Below are positions 12,837-22,860 of a stretch of DNA of 64,000 nt, piece after piece. This stretch comes from Symsagittifera roscoffensis (Eukaryota > Xenacoelomorpha > Acoela > Convolutidae), in assembly GCF_963678635.1 (NCBI RefSeq), contig NW_026970868.1:61927-125926 (forward strand), in the 5' to 3' direction. Position numbers and translations under genes: made by a program. The notes under the pieces were generated by a model, which searched no databases, was not told where the DNA came from, and was given only the letters and a program-made list of their open reading frames with translations. Position 1 is the stretch's first letter. Each line of letters opens with the position of its first letter.

Positions 12837-13252
12837 GCGTTATCTAAAAAAATTTGGGTCTCTAGAAATGTTCCAAAATCAAAATTTGAAGTAAAGTTGA
12901 CTGAAATCACTCTCATTTTTCTTTTCGCAAAGTAACAAAATGTAAATTTTGAAGTGAAATTCAATCAACTGTTTCTGATTGGCAAACAAAGTGAATGATT
13001 TAAAACAACAAAGTAAGCGTATTTATGCTAACAATGACGTCATCGCCTGGGCAATTATACTTTTATGGTAATGACGTCATTCTTTGAATAGAAGTGACGT
13101 CACTGCCTACGCAATTTTTCTTTTATGGTAAGGACGTCACCGACTATGTCATTGCTTCGAAATTTCTAGAATTTTCCAGAAGAATTATCAACCAATCAGA
13201 ACTAAGTAGTTTTTAGACATAGCTTTGAATCAAAAACAATGATTTTTGAAGA
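12837..13252. promoter_or_regulatory. Divergent promoter with four CRE and two CCAAT sites
   Basis: Lies between P2 polB (leftward) and gene Y (rightward). TGACGTCA palindromes stand at 13035-13042, 13072-13079 and 13095-13102, and a variant GGACGTCA at 13132-13139. They sit in two ~60-bp repeat units that share the linker TTTTATGGTAA. CCAAT boxes are at 12978 (reverse) and 13192. CRE and CCAAT sites are bound by CREB/ATF and NF-Y proteins in animals; use by this element is inferred. Confidence 0.6.
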
Positions 13253-13640
13253 ATGTCAATTAAGAAGCATTTAAATTTCCTCGAGTTACTCTACAAGAAA
13301 AAAGAAAACATTCTGTGTGGTTTCCTTATTGATGAAATAGATGTAAGTTCTTACTTTTTTCACAATATTTTTGTACGTTTATGTTGTCCAACATAGAGTT
13401 CTCCGACTTAGTAAAGGTCTCTTTAGGGAAACTTACTGAATTAAACAGTTGACTTTTGATCCACATATTGCGTATCAAAGCTATAAACTAACTGCTGAGT
13501 TACACCAGACTAGAAAAAAATTTTATTCATTTTAGAAATTTGTAAGTTAATAGAAAAGTCGTACGATAAAATTTCAAAGACTCTTCTTACTCCCTACCCA
13601 ACTCCCAATTTTGTCAGAACTCCCCAGCAAACATTCTTTA
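13253..13640 (+). pseudogene. Polinton accessory gene Y (P2 copy)
   Basis: An ATG at 13253 opens a 47-codon frame ending TAG at 13394-13396. It begins M-S-I-K-K-H-L and contains FLELLYKKKE and FLIDEID. A second frame then continues with LSKGLFRETY, HIAYQSYKLTAELH. Both blocks match the P1 copy (53566-53969, minus), in the same order relative to polB, so they are one gene, broken by a shift or by an intron whose donor may be GTAAGT at about 13342. Product unknown: small, basic, helical. It is expressed divergently from polB. Confidence 0.5.
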
Positions 13641-13989
13641 ATCCTCCATTTCTATAAAAATTTTCAAAGTTAAAAATCTTGCATAATCAAGTTTGGAATC
13701 AATTTTCTAGAGATTTTTTAAAAAATTTATCAACTTTGAATTATCCTCTCAAATCTACACCAAAATAAAATAATTTGTCCATCGACTCAAAAATCAGCAA
13801 TTTCTCATCAATTCGATACAAAAAGTTCAACTAACCTGATAAGAAGACTTGCAGAGATGCTACTTTTTTCAATTGGCCTTCATTTGTTACTTATATAGGC
13901 AATACTTACTATTACGGCTGAAAACTTTTGGTCATTTATTTTTGCGATTGCTTTTGAGTATATTTTTACTTATTTGGAGGAATTAGGTC

Positions 13990-14200
13990 CCTAAAAGGTA
14001 AACTGTTGACTGATTGGATACGGCAACTAGAACAAAAAGGATGTTTTTGTGATTGGAAACCACAATGTGTAAAATTACTCAAAATGAAGCTTTGTTTCCG
14101 ATTTGACACTACTTTTATATAAGAATTCCATAAAAGAAAACTGAAATTTGATTGGACACGACTACAATCCAAATAAGAAAAATCCATTCTGATTGGTTAA
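13990..14200 (+). promoter_or_regulatory. CCAAT-box array upstream of gene W (P2)
   Basis: GATTGG (reverse CCAATC) occurs at 14012, 14051, 14150 and 14191, with a decayed GATTTG at 14099. Spacing is therefore about 39, 48, 51 and 41 bp. The P1 equivalent (52692-52867) has five boxes with nearly the same spacing. Confidence 0.6.
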
Positions 14201-14408
14201 ACCCACATATTCTAATTGAAGATACCCCTCTCTCTTAACCAAAGATCAGTTTATTTTAAACTCAACTATCGTCAACTACCTGCTCTCTCAGCTCTAATTG
14301 TTTTCATTTCAACTAAACCACCATCAACTACTTCTCTCGCAACTGTAAATCAAGTTTTTACTATGAATATTTTACTTATTCAACTTCAAACGCAAGTTAT
14401 TGCTCAAA

Positions 14409-14907
14409 ATGATCTTCTCGGCGCAAAACGACAGCCTTATATTCTCGGTAGAATTTTGGGTTGATTTAGTACAAATCGAAGTGCGAGAAACAGTTTGTGG
14501 AGTTTTTCTGGCTCGAATGGACATCCCAATTCAAGTCTGGCCCATGGCGGAGGTGATGCGCAGGGATTTCAACGAACATCATATAACGCAAGTACCCATG
14601 ACAGAAAACTAACATGGAGAAATGCAAATGATGGAGGAAGTGGCTGAGCATGTGGGAATGAACTACCCCGAAACTCATGACTCTAGATATGGGCTCAACC
14701 ACTCGACGATTTTCTCTTTCCCTGGGAAGAGGGAGCTGTAGACAACCCAATTACCATCGAAGGGGATGAGGTTTATCTGAGCCAAGAACTCCAGTCAGCG
14801 AACCACCAAGACAACCACCAGTGATGGAGACAAGACCAGCTTTGAGTTCCATTGAGAACTTGCAAAATTTTGAGAACTCAGCTGCTCGACAGTTCTTTAA
14901 TTTGTAA
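14409..14907 (+). pseudogene. Polinton accessory gene W (P2 copy)
   Basis: The ATG at 14409 starts a frame containing RMDIPIQVW and RRDFNEHH, matching the P1 copy at 52072-52503. A TAA follows near 14610 (after the residues M-T-E-N), then EEV.EHVGMNYPE, a frameshift near 14690, an acidic stretch (DDFLFPWEE) and a C-terminus SSIENLQNFENSAARQFF ending TAA 14905-14907. The product is about 165 aa, acidic towards the C-terminus with no membrane segment. Function unknown; an acidic tail with aromatic residues would fit a transcription activator, which is only a guess. Confidence 0.55.
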
Positions 14908-16090
14908 ATAATTTGGTTGTTGGCTGGTAGTTTGTAATTTAATTTTTTGCATTTAGTATCTTTAGTTTAAATAGATATGAAAAAACAGATAAGGAAAGAG
15001 AACATAGAGAAATTTGTGAAAAAAAAGCAAAGATGAAGTTTTTTTAAGAAAATTGTTGAAAAATTTTGTTAAAAATCAATTTATTTATGCAATTGGTAAA
15101 TATTTTTACGAAATTTTGTTGTAAACATGGCTAAAACACTAAACCAATTTTAACAACTTGTAAAAATTTTCAAAACATTTTTTTCACACATGATAAAAAA
15201 TCATCACAATTTTTGCAAACCTGTTAAAATCCTTACATTAGTTTTTGCACCATGCAAAATTTTTTATAATATTTCTGGCACACTTGTTAAGAAAATCAAA
15301 GAAAATCTCTTGCAAAATAAGAAAATTTTCATTACATTTTTTTGCATTTTAAAAAAAACTGTAACATGATTTTCTTGCTTTGTTGAAAATTAAAATTTAT
15401 GAATTTCTTTGTTCTATTTTTGATCAATAAAAATTCATTTTTTGCAAGTATTTTGATCAAAAATACATTCAAAACTATATATTAGGATTGGAAATAGTAC
15501 TCAAAATCATCAGTTATGAAAATTTCTTAGCAAAAGTTTAACAAGTTTTTTACAATTAAATTTTGAGTTTTTTGCATTTGTGTAAGAAAAAAAGTTTAGT
15601 TTTTGCATATGTTTTTACAAAAACCACGAAAAAAGTTGCCTCATGCAACAAATTTTCTCGAAAAGTTTCGCATTTATTTTAAAAAAGCACACTTGTTGAA
15701 AAAAAGAAAATCTCGCAAATTAAGAAAAAATATATAAAAAATTTCCCATTTGAAATAAAACTTAAACACATTTTTTTTGCACTGTTGAAAAATAAAATTT
15801 ATGAATTTCTTTGTTTTGAGTTTGATCAGTAAAAAACTTACTAGTGCACGTGTCTTAACCAAAAATAACAGAAAAACAAGGTATTAAAAGGGAAAGGCAC
15901 TCGAAATTATCAATACTGATAATTTCTAAACAATAATTTAACAATAAGAAAAAGGAATTTAAGTTTTTGCAAATGTTTTTTTTTCTAAAAAAATATAAAA
16001 AAAATTGCGTTCTGCAAAACACTCTCTTGAAGATACCCATATTTGTTAAATAGTGACTACTTTTTACTGCAATTAAAACAAAAAGTAACA
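14908..16090. other. AT-rich spacer with diffuse TTTTGCA/AAATTTT repeats
   Basis: No supportable gene. Degenerate units with TTTTTTGCA, CTTGTTAA and TTGCAAAA recur every 30-40 bp between 15060 and 15800. They probably correspond to the 31-bp minisatellite found at the same relative place in P1 (51530-51865). Confidence 0.4.
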
Positions 16091-16099
16091 TGAATTTAG

Positions 16100-16760
16100 T
16101 CGTTGAAAAGCATTTGAATTGAAATGAAATTAACTTTGACAAGATTTTTATGAAGAAATAATCAAAAATTAATGAACAAAAATTGACAAGCTCTCTATTT
16201 ATAGAACCATAACCATCAATAATACAATCAATTAATTTGATCAAATCATATTCATATTTCGAGTTTTGAACTTTTCGAATTGTGTATAAAAATGATGAGC
16301 CCAGAGTTTGCGTAGATGCAAGTTTTTGATTGGAACTTAGATAAGGTTTTTTCGAATTTTTTCCCCAAACAAGTCGTTTCTTTGATACGCTTGGTGTTTT
16401 TTCTTAACTCTTTTCCATCGTATTTTATGCTCAACTACGCAGTTAAGCTGATTGAATACTTCCCCACTTGATGCGACAATACTCGAAAAGAATCTGTGTT
16501 CGTAAAAAGTTTAAAGACAATCAATTTCTTGATATATGTATTGACATTTGTCTAATCTCTGATGAATTTGGCTAAGAGATGTTCCTATTAAAGTTAAATG
16601 AAATTTGCAACTTCCCAAGGAACAGAAAAAATGGTGAGTAGGCACGCAATAATCTTTGATTTCTATGTATTTTTCGTAAAATTCGTTGGAAACAGAAATA
16701 AACAACGATTTTTTATTTAATCTGAAGAAAAGCTGGAAAGAATCTGTGTTCGAATTGATT
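16100..16760 (-). pseudogene. Polinton accessory gene X (P2 copy 1)
   Basis: The minus strand from about 16760 encodes LFISVSNEFYEKY, a Cys/His-containing block near 16630 and QRLDKCQYIYQEIDCL, then a TAA near 16511. A downstream part shows SSGEVFNQL and ends in LIDCIIDGYG near 16200. The P1 copy (50784-51422) aligns over the whole length. The stop in this copy lies at a position that is sense in P1 and vice versa, so both are independently broken versions of a once intact ~210-aa protein. Function unknown. Confidence 0.55.
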
Positions 16761-16799
16761 TTTGTAGAAAACGATGGTTTTATATAGTAGTAGTAACAA

Positions 16800-16925
16800 C
16801 TACGCAGCTTCCATATAGGGAAAATCCTTCCATATTTGGTACTACTCTCACATATGGAAATCGCGATTTCTCATATGCTTACTTCCATTTTCATTTTTCT
16901 TAAAATCATATCTCTCATTTCTCCT
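16800..16925. promoter_or_regulatory. Divergent X/V promoter with CArG boxes (P2 copy 1)
   Basis: CCATATTTGG at 16830-16839 is an exact CArG box (CC(A/T)6GG). CCATATAGGG at 16811 and the CATATGG near 16850 are near matches. The region lies between gene X (leftward) and gene V (rightward), as does CCATAAAAGG in P1 (50668-50677). Confidence 0.5.
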
Positions 16926-17468
16926 GATCTGATCAGTTTGCTCTTCAAAATGTAATCGAGAAAATTTGATAGTTCCGACTATATTGAACTTTCAAAAAAT
17001 CAAAAAAGAATTGTTAGATTTGTTTGGTTCCAAAAATTCTACAAGAGGAAAATATACTTTGAACCATGCTTTCAACTAGTAAAAAATGATTTAGGACAAT
17101 TCTGAAAAATCCCAACAAGTCTATCTTAGTAAAAAAAAGAAGGAGATGCAATATCGGAAATCCGGAATAATGACATTCACGTACCTATATATGAAGCCAA
17201 ATCTGGTAAAGAATCAACCATGTATCAGGAGCTGGACATCTGTAATAGAGTATATGAAATAGCAACATACAACACGAGGAAGAAGTGTGTCACAATCAAG
17301 AATTAGAATGTAAACAAGCCACCCTACATTCAGATTCGACTCTTCACTGCAAAGGAAAATGAAGACTTGAAGCAAAATTCATATGTCATTTATACTTTGA
17401 ATGAATTCAAAGATCTCTATCAAATTTTGGGAGACTCTATTTTTGTTGATAATTGTAAGTCTCAGTAA
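16926..17468 (+). pseudogene. Polinton accessory gene V (P2 copy 1)
   Basis: A frame with stops and shifts shows AISEIR, KESTMYQEL, VYEIATYN, CVTIKN (followed by a TAG near 17309), NKPPYIQIRLFTAKENEDLK, YTLNEFKDLYQILGD and ends near 17468. It matches the P1 gene at 50015-50580. The conserved C-terminal half alternates beta-like strands (CVTIKK, YIQIRLFTA) with a final helix, a pattern like small single-stranded DNA-binding/PC4-type folds. That fold idea is a guess. Confidence 0.55.
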
Positions 17469-17932
17469 TGCTTCATACTGGTTTGTATGTTTGTAAATTG
17501 AAATATTATTGGTTCAAAACTATTTTTCACTGATGTGTACATTTAGAGCTATAATATCTGAGGAAAAATGAGACAAATCATACAATTTAATTCAAATTAA
17601 CATAAAACATTAATCAATTATCAGTTAGTTTTCCAGTCATTGTGTAAAAAGTTACTGAAAAACTAATTTTATGACTGTGTTTGTCTATTTTTGTCTTATT
17701 TGAGCAAAATTACAACAAAAATTTAGTTGAAAACTTTATCATTTTTTTCGAATCTATGTTCTTCCTTGGCTGTTTCATTTTTTTTGTTTTCATTTTTTTT
17801 GTTTTTTGTTTGTGATAATTTGAAATTTTGATTGGTTGCACCAAAATTCTAATTGAGGGAAAAAACTCTATAGCGATTAATATTACAAAACAAACTTAAA
17901 ATGATAAAACAATTCGAGCTTTTTAAGTTTCT
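17469..17932. other. Spacer between genes V and R, nothing recognised
   Basis: AT-rich, non-coding. A single reverse CCAAT box (GATTGG) lies at about 17830. An ATG at 17901 opens only a 15-codon frame, which ends at the TAA in TTTCAGTAAG (17941-17949). Confidence 0.4.
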
Positions 17933-18205
17933 TTGTTCATTTCAGTAAGAAAAAGGTTTCTATCAAAAGCGTTTTCAATGTCTGAAACTGACATTCATCA
18001 AATTTTAAAAAAGAATTACTACAAAAAACTTCAAGAGTCGTGCACAGATGATGTTGATGGAGTTTGTTTTAGTTTTAACTTGTATAAAAGCACAGAAAGT
18101 TCAATAGTTTTGATAAGAAGATGGAGAGGAGATTTCAAAAAAGAAGAGTACTGCCGGATTTGTAAAAATTGTTTTTATTCAGAAGAGTTAAATCAGATTC
18201 AGTGA
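17933..18205 (+). CDS. Gene R: small basic protein of P2 (copy 1)
   Basis: A 75-90 codon frame begins just after a TTCATTTCAG acceptor (ends 17945), so the exon may be cis- or trans-spliced. The first ATG inside is at 17978. The product has LSKAFSMSETDIHQIL, TDDVDGVCFSFNLY and VLIRRWRGDFKKE, followed by a CRICKNC pair of cysteines near the end. The duplicate at 21114-21368 keeps the first three blocks with mostly conservative changes, which supports a real protein. A further open frame at 18235-18385 is also conserved in the duplicate. Function unknown. Confidence 0.45.
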   Translation: MFISVRKRFLSKAFSMSETDIHQILKKNYYKKLQESCTDDVDGVCFSFNLYKSTESSIVLIRRWRGDFKKEEYCRICKNCFYSEELNQIQ

Positions 18206-18679
18206 TCTATCAGTAAAAAACAACAGAGAGCCTAGGAAACAAAAATTGGAGAAAAAGAACATCAACTGGAGTACTGTTTTGAAATTGATAAACATACAGA
18301 ATCTAGATTTGTCAGAATATCTTTTTATCGAACATCCAAGTTTAATAGACTTCCGGTTGTTTATAAGTCTATATACCAAAAAAAAACAATAAAAATGTCT
18401 TTTTTGGTAATTTCTTCCTTGACTGGTTAGAAGTACAACAAATCAATAAAATTTCGATAGACATTTTAAACTTTGAATTGAGTATCGAAAAATCAATATA
18501 AACCAGGCACGAAATCTCATCTATCTCACTTTGGTGTCAAATGTATATGTTAGTTATGTTAGAAAATTTTCAATAAAATTGATTGATTGGAAAGTTTCAT
18601 AAACATAGCTTTTTTCTGATCTAAAATTGTTTTAAAATCTGTGAATAGTTCTTTCTAATTTGTTAAGACCACAGATTTT
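18206..18679. other. Spacer with conserved open frame downstream of gene R
   Basis: From about 18215 to 18385 a frame without stops reads KKNINWSTVLKLI, QNLDLSE, FRLFISL. The duplicate at 21400-21560 keeps the same frame with conservative changes, so it may be a further exon of gene R. The rest is AT-rich. Confidence 0.3.
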
Positions 18680-19145
18680 ACCTGTGAAGGAATGCTCGAT
18701 TCTGATTGGTTGATATCAAAAAATAAAAAATTTCTTCATAAGTAATGATCGATTCTGATTGGTTGATATCAAAAAAGGTAGATTTTCATTAAAGTAATGC
18801 TCGTTTCTGATCGGTTAATTTCAAAAAAGATAAAACTCCTTTAAAAAAATGCTCGTTTCTGATTGGTTGATATCAAAAAGATAAAATTTCTTTAAAAAAA
18901 GCTCGTTTCTGATTGGTTGACATCCAAAAGGATAAAAAATTTCCTTGTAAGTAATGTCCGGTTCTGATTGTTTGATATCCAAAAAGATAAAAATTTTTTA
19001 AAAAAAATTCTCGTTTCTGATTGGTTGATATCCAAAAGGATAAAAATTTCCCTTGTAAGTAATGCCCGGTTCTGATTGGTTGATATCAAAAAAGATAAAA
19101 AACTTCCTTTTAAATAATTCTCGATTGTGATTGGTTAATATTAGA
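18680..19145. promoter_or_regulatory. Nine-unit CCAAT-box array, 50-56 bp period (P2 copy 1)
   Basis: The unit TCTGATTGGTTGATATC followed by an A-rich linker starts near 18703, 18757, 18809, 18861, 18911, 18965, 19019, 19073 and 19129. Seven carry exact GATTGG; the others have one change. The equivalent position in P1 is the polB promoter, so this is probably the promoter of a lost polymerase gene. Confidence 0.65.
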
Positions 19146-19849
19146 ACTTTTGAAAACTCCATGATTGGACTGGATAAGTTTTTTGTCTTGGTCAAATAGG
19201 TTGATATCCATTCTGATTTTCTTTCACGTTAAAAACAATCGGTTGAGAAATTCGCAGTTTTTAGTTATTTTTACTAATTTTTTGAAACTATTCAACTCTT
19301 TTTATTACAAAAAAGGCACAATCTAAATCTCCCATTTATTCTCAAGAGATTGCAAAAGTGTTCATAGAGTAGTGCCTTAATAAGCTGATAATGGGGGTTG
19401 ATTTATAAAGAATTATTGTTTTCTACTGATTTTTGACAATTTCAGAAAAAAAAATTGATAACTGACCTGGAGAAGATGAAAAAATGTATGTTTGTGCTAA
19501 CTTTTGAAAATTTCAAGATTATAATATACATCATTCACAAACAAAAACTTACTTCATAGTAGAAAGTCAGATTTGAAACGGCAATATAAGGTTATCAGGC
19601 AGTGAAAATTATTTAAAGACTTTTAGCAAATGATTTATGGTAATAATTCAGCTTCGGATTATTGAACGTTCATTGCAACGATACACTTTTCCGCTTAAAA
19701 CCCAATTTTCAAGTTTTCAGATTTTAACTAATAGAGCTGCTCTTAATTTGTTCTTAAATCGTATAACAACTCCTTTATATTGTCATTCCTTACATATGTT
19801 TAATTAGCACCGATTCTTTCACTTATGGAATTTTTTGAGAAAAATTCCG
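19146..19849. other. Spacer, duplicated at 22940-24020
   Basis: Non-coding. The block from about 19360 (GTGTTCATAGAG) to 19840 recurs at 22944 to about 23990. Nothing codes here. Confidence 0.4.
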
Positions 19850-20083
19850 TCATAAGTTAAGAATAAAAAGCGATTTAATAATTATTTCAAAAAAGTTTTT
19901 TTTGCTTAATAAGTTATGAAATTTGCATCTTCTCAAGGAACAGAAAAAATTGTGAGTGGGCACGCAATAATCTTGTGTTACTATGTATTTTTCGTAAAAT
20001 TCGTTGGAAACAGAATTAAACAATGATTTATTATTATCATCTGAAGAAAAGCTGGAAAGAGCTTGACACATGGCGGCTGCCAT
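19850..20083 (-). pseudogene. Gene X fragment (P2 copy 2)
   Basis: The minus strand reads MAAAMCQALSSFSS, SVSNEFYEKYIV, YCVPTHNFFCSL and then diverges into a short unrelated end at 19850. It is the N-terminal third of gene X; the rest was lost when the tandem duplication formed. Confidence 0.55.
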
Positions 20084-20139
20084 TGGGAAAAATGATTTTT
20101 GTAGAAAACGGTGGATTTATTTAGTAGTTTTAACGTCTA

Positions 20140-20235
20140 TGCAGCTTCCATACAGGGAAAATCCATCCATATTTGGTGCTACTCCCATATATGGAAATCG
20201 CGATGTCTCATGATGCTTACTTCCATTTTCATTTA
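20140..20235. promoter_or_regulatory. Divergent X/V promoter with two exact CArG boxes (P2 copy 2)
   Basis: CCATATTTGG at 20167-20176 and CCATATATGG at 20185-20194 are both perfect CArG sites, 18 bp apart. SRF/MADS-box proteins bind such sites in animals; a role here is inferred from the conserved place between X and V in three copies. Confidence 0.55.
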
Positions 20236-20668
20236 ATCTTAAAATTATTTCTCTCATTTCTCTTCATCTGATCAGTTTGTTCTTCAAAATGTGATCGAGA
20301 AAAGTTGGTAGTAAAAAAAAGAAGAAGAAACAATATCGGAAATCCGGAATAATTACATTCACAATGCTTAAAACCTTGAACTCGTACGTATATATGAAGC
20401 CAAATCTGGTAAAGAATCAAATATGTATCAGGAGCCCGACATCTGTAATAGAGTATATGAAATAGCAACATACAACACGAGGAGGAGGTGTGTCACAATC
20501 AAGAATTAGAATGTAAACAAGCCACCCTACATTCAGATTCGACTCTTCACTGCAAAGGAAAATGAAGACTTGAAGCAAAATTCATATGTCATTTATACTT
20601 TGAATGAATTCAAAGATCTCTACCAAATTTTGGGAGACTCTTTTTTTGTTGATAATTGTAAGTCTCAG
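20236..20668 (+). pseudogene. Gene V fragment (P2 copy 2)
   Basis: Starts after the CArG region and shows the same blocks as copy 1: VYEIATYN, CVTIKN then a TAG, NKPPYIQIRLFTAKEN and YTLNEFKDLYQILGD, ending near 20668. Its N-terminal part has an internal deletion compared with copy 1 (sequence between about 20310 and 20320). The same TAG in both copies shows that it predates the duplication. Confidence 0.5.
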
Positions 20669-21113
20669 TAATGCTTTGTAATGTTTTGTATGTTTGTAAT
20701 TTGAAATTTGATTTGTTCAAAAAATTTTCTCACTGATGTGTACATTTAGAGCTATAATATTTGAGGAAAAGTTAGACAAAACATACAATTTAATTCAAAT
20801 TAACATAAAACATTAATCAATTATCAGTTAGTTTTCCAGTCATTGCTTAAAAAATTACAAAAAAATTTCTTTTATGACTGTTTTTGTCTATTTTTGTCTT
20901 ATTTGAGCAAAGTTACCAAAAAAATTTAGTTGAAAACCTTATCAATTTTTTTCGAATCTATGTTTTTCATTGGTTGTTTTCAATTTTTTTGGGATAATTT
21001 GAGATTTTGATTGGCTGCATCAAATTTATAAATGAGGGCGAAAAAATTCTGTGGTGATTAATATTACAAAATAAATTTAAAATGACAAAACAATTTGAGT
21101 TTTTCAAGTTTCT

Positions 21114-21368
21114 TTGTTTATTTCAGTAAGAAAAAGGTTTCTATCAAAAGCGTTTTCAAAGTCTGAAATTGACCTTCATCAGATTTTAAAATTGAACTAC
21201 TACAAAAAATTTCAAGAGTGGTGCACAGATGATGTTGATAGAGATTGTATTAGTTTTAACTTGTATAGAAACACAGAAATTTCAATCGTTTTGTTAAGAA
21301 GATGGAGAGGAGATTTCAAAACAGTGACTGCCAGATTTATAAACATTATTTTTGTTCAGAAGAGTTAA
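21114..21368 (+). pseudogene. Gene R, second copy
   Basis: Duplicate of 17933-18205: the same TTTATTTCAG acceptor, LSKAFSKSEIDLHQIL, TDDVDRDCISFNLY and LLRRWRGDFK, then a frameshift replaces the Cys-pair end. The internal ATG of copy 1 is AAG here. Confidence 0.4.
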
Positions 21369-21799
21369 GTCAGATTCAGTGATCTATCAGTTAAAAAAAA
21401 CAATGAAAGAGCCTAGGAATTAAAAGTTGAAGAAAAAGAACATCAACACGAGTACTGTTTTGAATTTGATAAAAAAACAGAATCTAGATTTGTCAGAAAT
21501 TTTTTTTTTCGATAATCCAAATTTATTAAACTTCAGGTTGTTTATAAGTCTAAATACCAAAAAAACAATAAAAATTTCTTTTTTGTAATTTTTTCCTTGA
21601 CTGGAGTTCCATACACGAAATCTCATCTATCTCACTTTGGTGTCAAATGTATATGTTAGTTATGTTAGAAACTTTTCAATAAAACTGATTGATTGGAAAA
21701 TTTCGTAAACAGAGCTTTTTTCTGATCTAAAATTGTTTTAAAATCTGTGAATACTTCATTCTAATTTGTTAAGACCACAGATTTTACCTGTGAAGGAAT

Positions 21800-22095
21800 G
21801 CTCGATTCTGATTGGTTGATATCAAAAAAGATAAAATTTTTTTTAAAAAAATGCTCGTTTCTGATTGGTTGATATCCAAAAAGATAAAAAAAATTCCTTG
21901 TAAGTAATGCCCGGTTCTGATTGGTTGATATCAAAAAAGATAAAATTTTTTTTAAAAAATGCTCGTTTCTGATTGGTTGACATCCAAAAATATTTTAAAA
22001 ATTCGTTTTAAGTAATGCCCGGTTCTGATTGGTTGATATCAAAAAAGAAAAAAATTCTCTTCAAATAATTCTCGATTGGGATTGGCTAATAATAG
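21800..22095. promoter_or_regulatory. Six-unit CCAAT-box array, ~54 bp period (P2 copy 2)
   Basis: GATTGG at 21810, 21863, 21919, 21971, 22027 and 22080, spacing 52-56 bp, in the same TTCTGATTGGTTGAT context as the first array. It is followed after about 220 bp by a polB N-terminal remnant, which fits a polB promoter. Confidence 0.65.
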
Positions 22096-22318
22096 ATCTT
22101 TTGAAAAGTCCATGGTTGAATTGGACAATTTTTTTATCATGGTCAAATAGGTTGTTATCCATTCTGATTTTCTTTCACGTTCAAAACAATTGGTTGAGAA
22201 ATTTGCTGTTTTTAGTTATATTTATTAATTTTTGAAGCTACTCAACTCTTTTTATTAGAAAAATTCGAGATTTTCTAAATCTCCCATTTGTTCTCAAGTT
22301 CGTTATTTACTTATTGAA

Positions 22319-22860
22319 TTGCCATCACTGAATAGAAACAAAAGAGTTGCATGTCTTGAATGTAGCAGAGAATACTGTAACTTTTATACTTATAGCAGCG
22401 AGGAACTCACTAATGATCTCAAGAGGAAGCCTTCTATTTTTCAACCTAATGTCAATTTATGTGCTCAGCAGTCACCATACACATTCCAAGAGAAGATAAA
22501 AATAATATTTTTTTTAAAAAACTTAGGACAAATTACTATGAATATAAATTTTTACTGAGTCTGAAATACAATTGTGATGAATTTGAAAAACTCTAGTGAG
22601 AATTATGCAATTCGTTTATCACATTTCTCGATCTGTCAGTTTTTTTATTCAAAGGTTTTGATTGAAGATCCAGACAGCAAAAAACGAGTTCAAATTGTCA
22701 TGGAATTTTCCATGGAACTCGATCCGAAAATCTTTAATCAACAGTAAGAACTCCATTGGTTGCAAGCTTGTGGAGACTTTGTTGCGATAAATTTGTATTA
22801 AAAGTGCATAACATACGCTAGTGAGTGGTTAAGTATTTCTCTAAAAACTGTTTAAAAAAT
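22319..22860 (+). pseudogene. polB N-terminal remnant (P2, right side)
   Basis: The frame at 22319 begins PSLNRNKRVACLECSREYC, clearly like the P1 polB start (PALNRNEKVKCEDCGKEYR), then jumps to the next zinc-finger part (CNFYTY). After about 40 codons the match fades. The original ATG is TTG. It shows that a second polB once faced right in P2. Confidence 0.5.
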
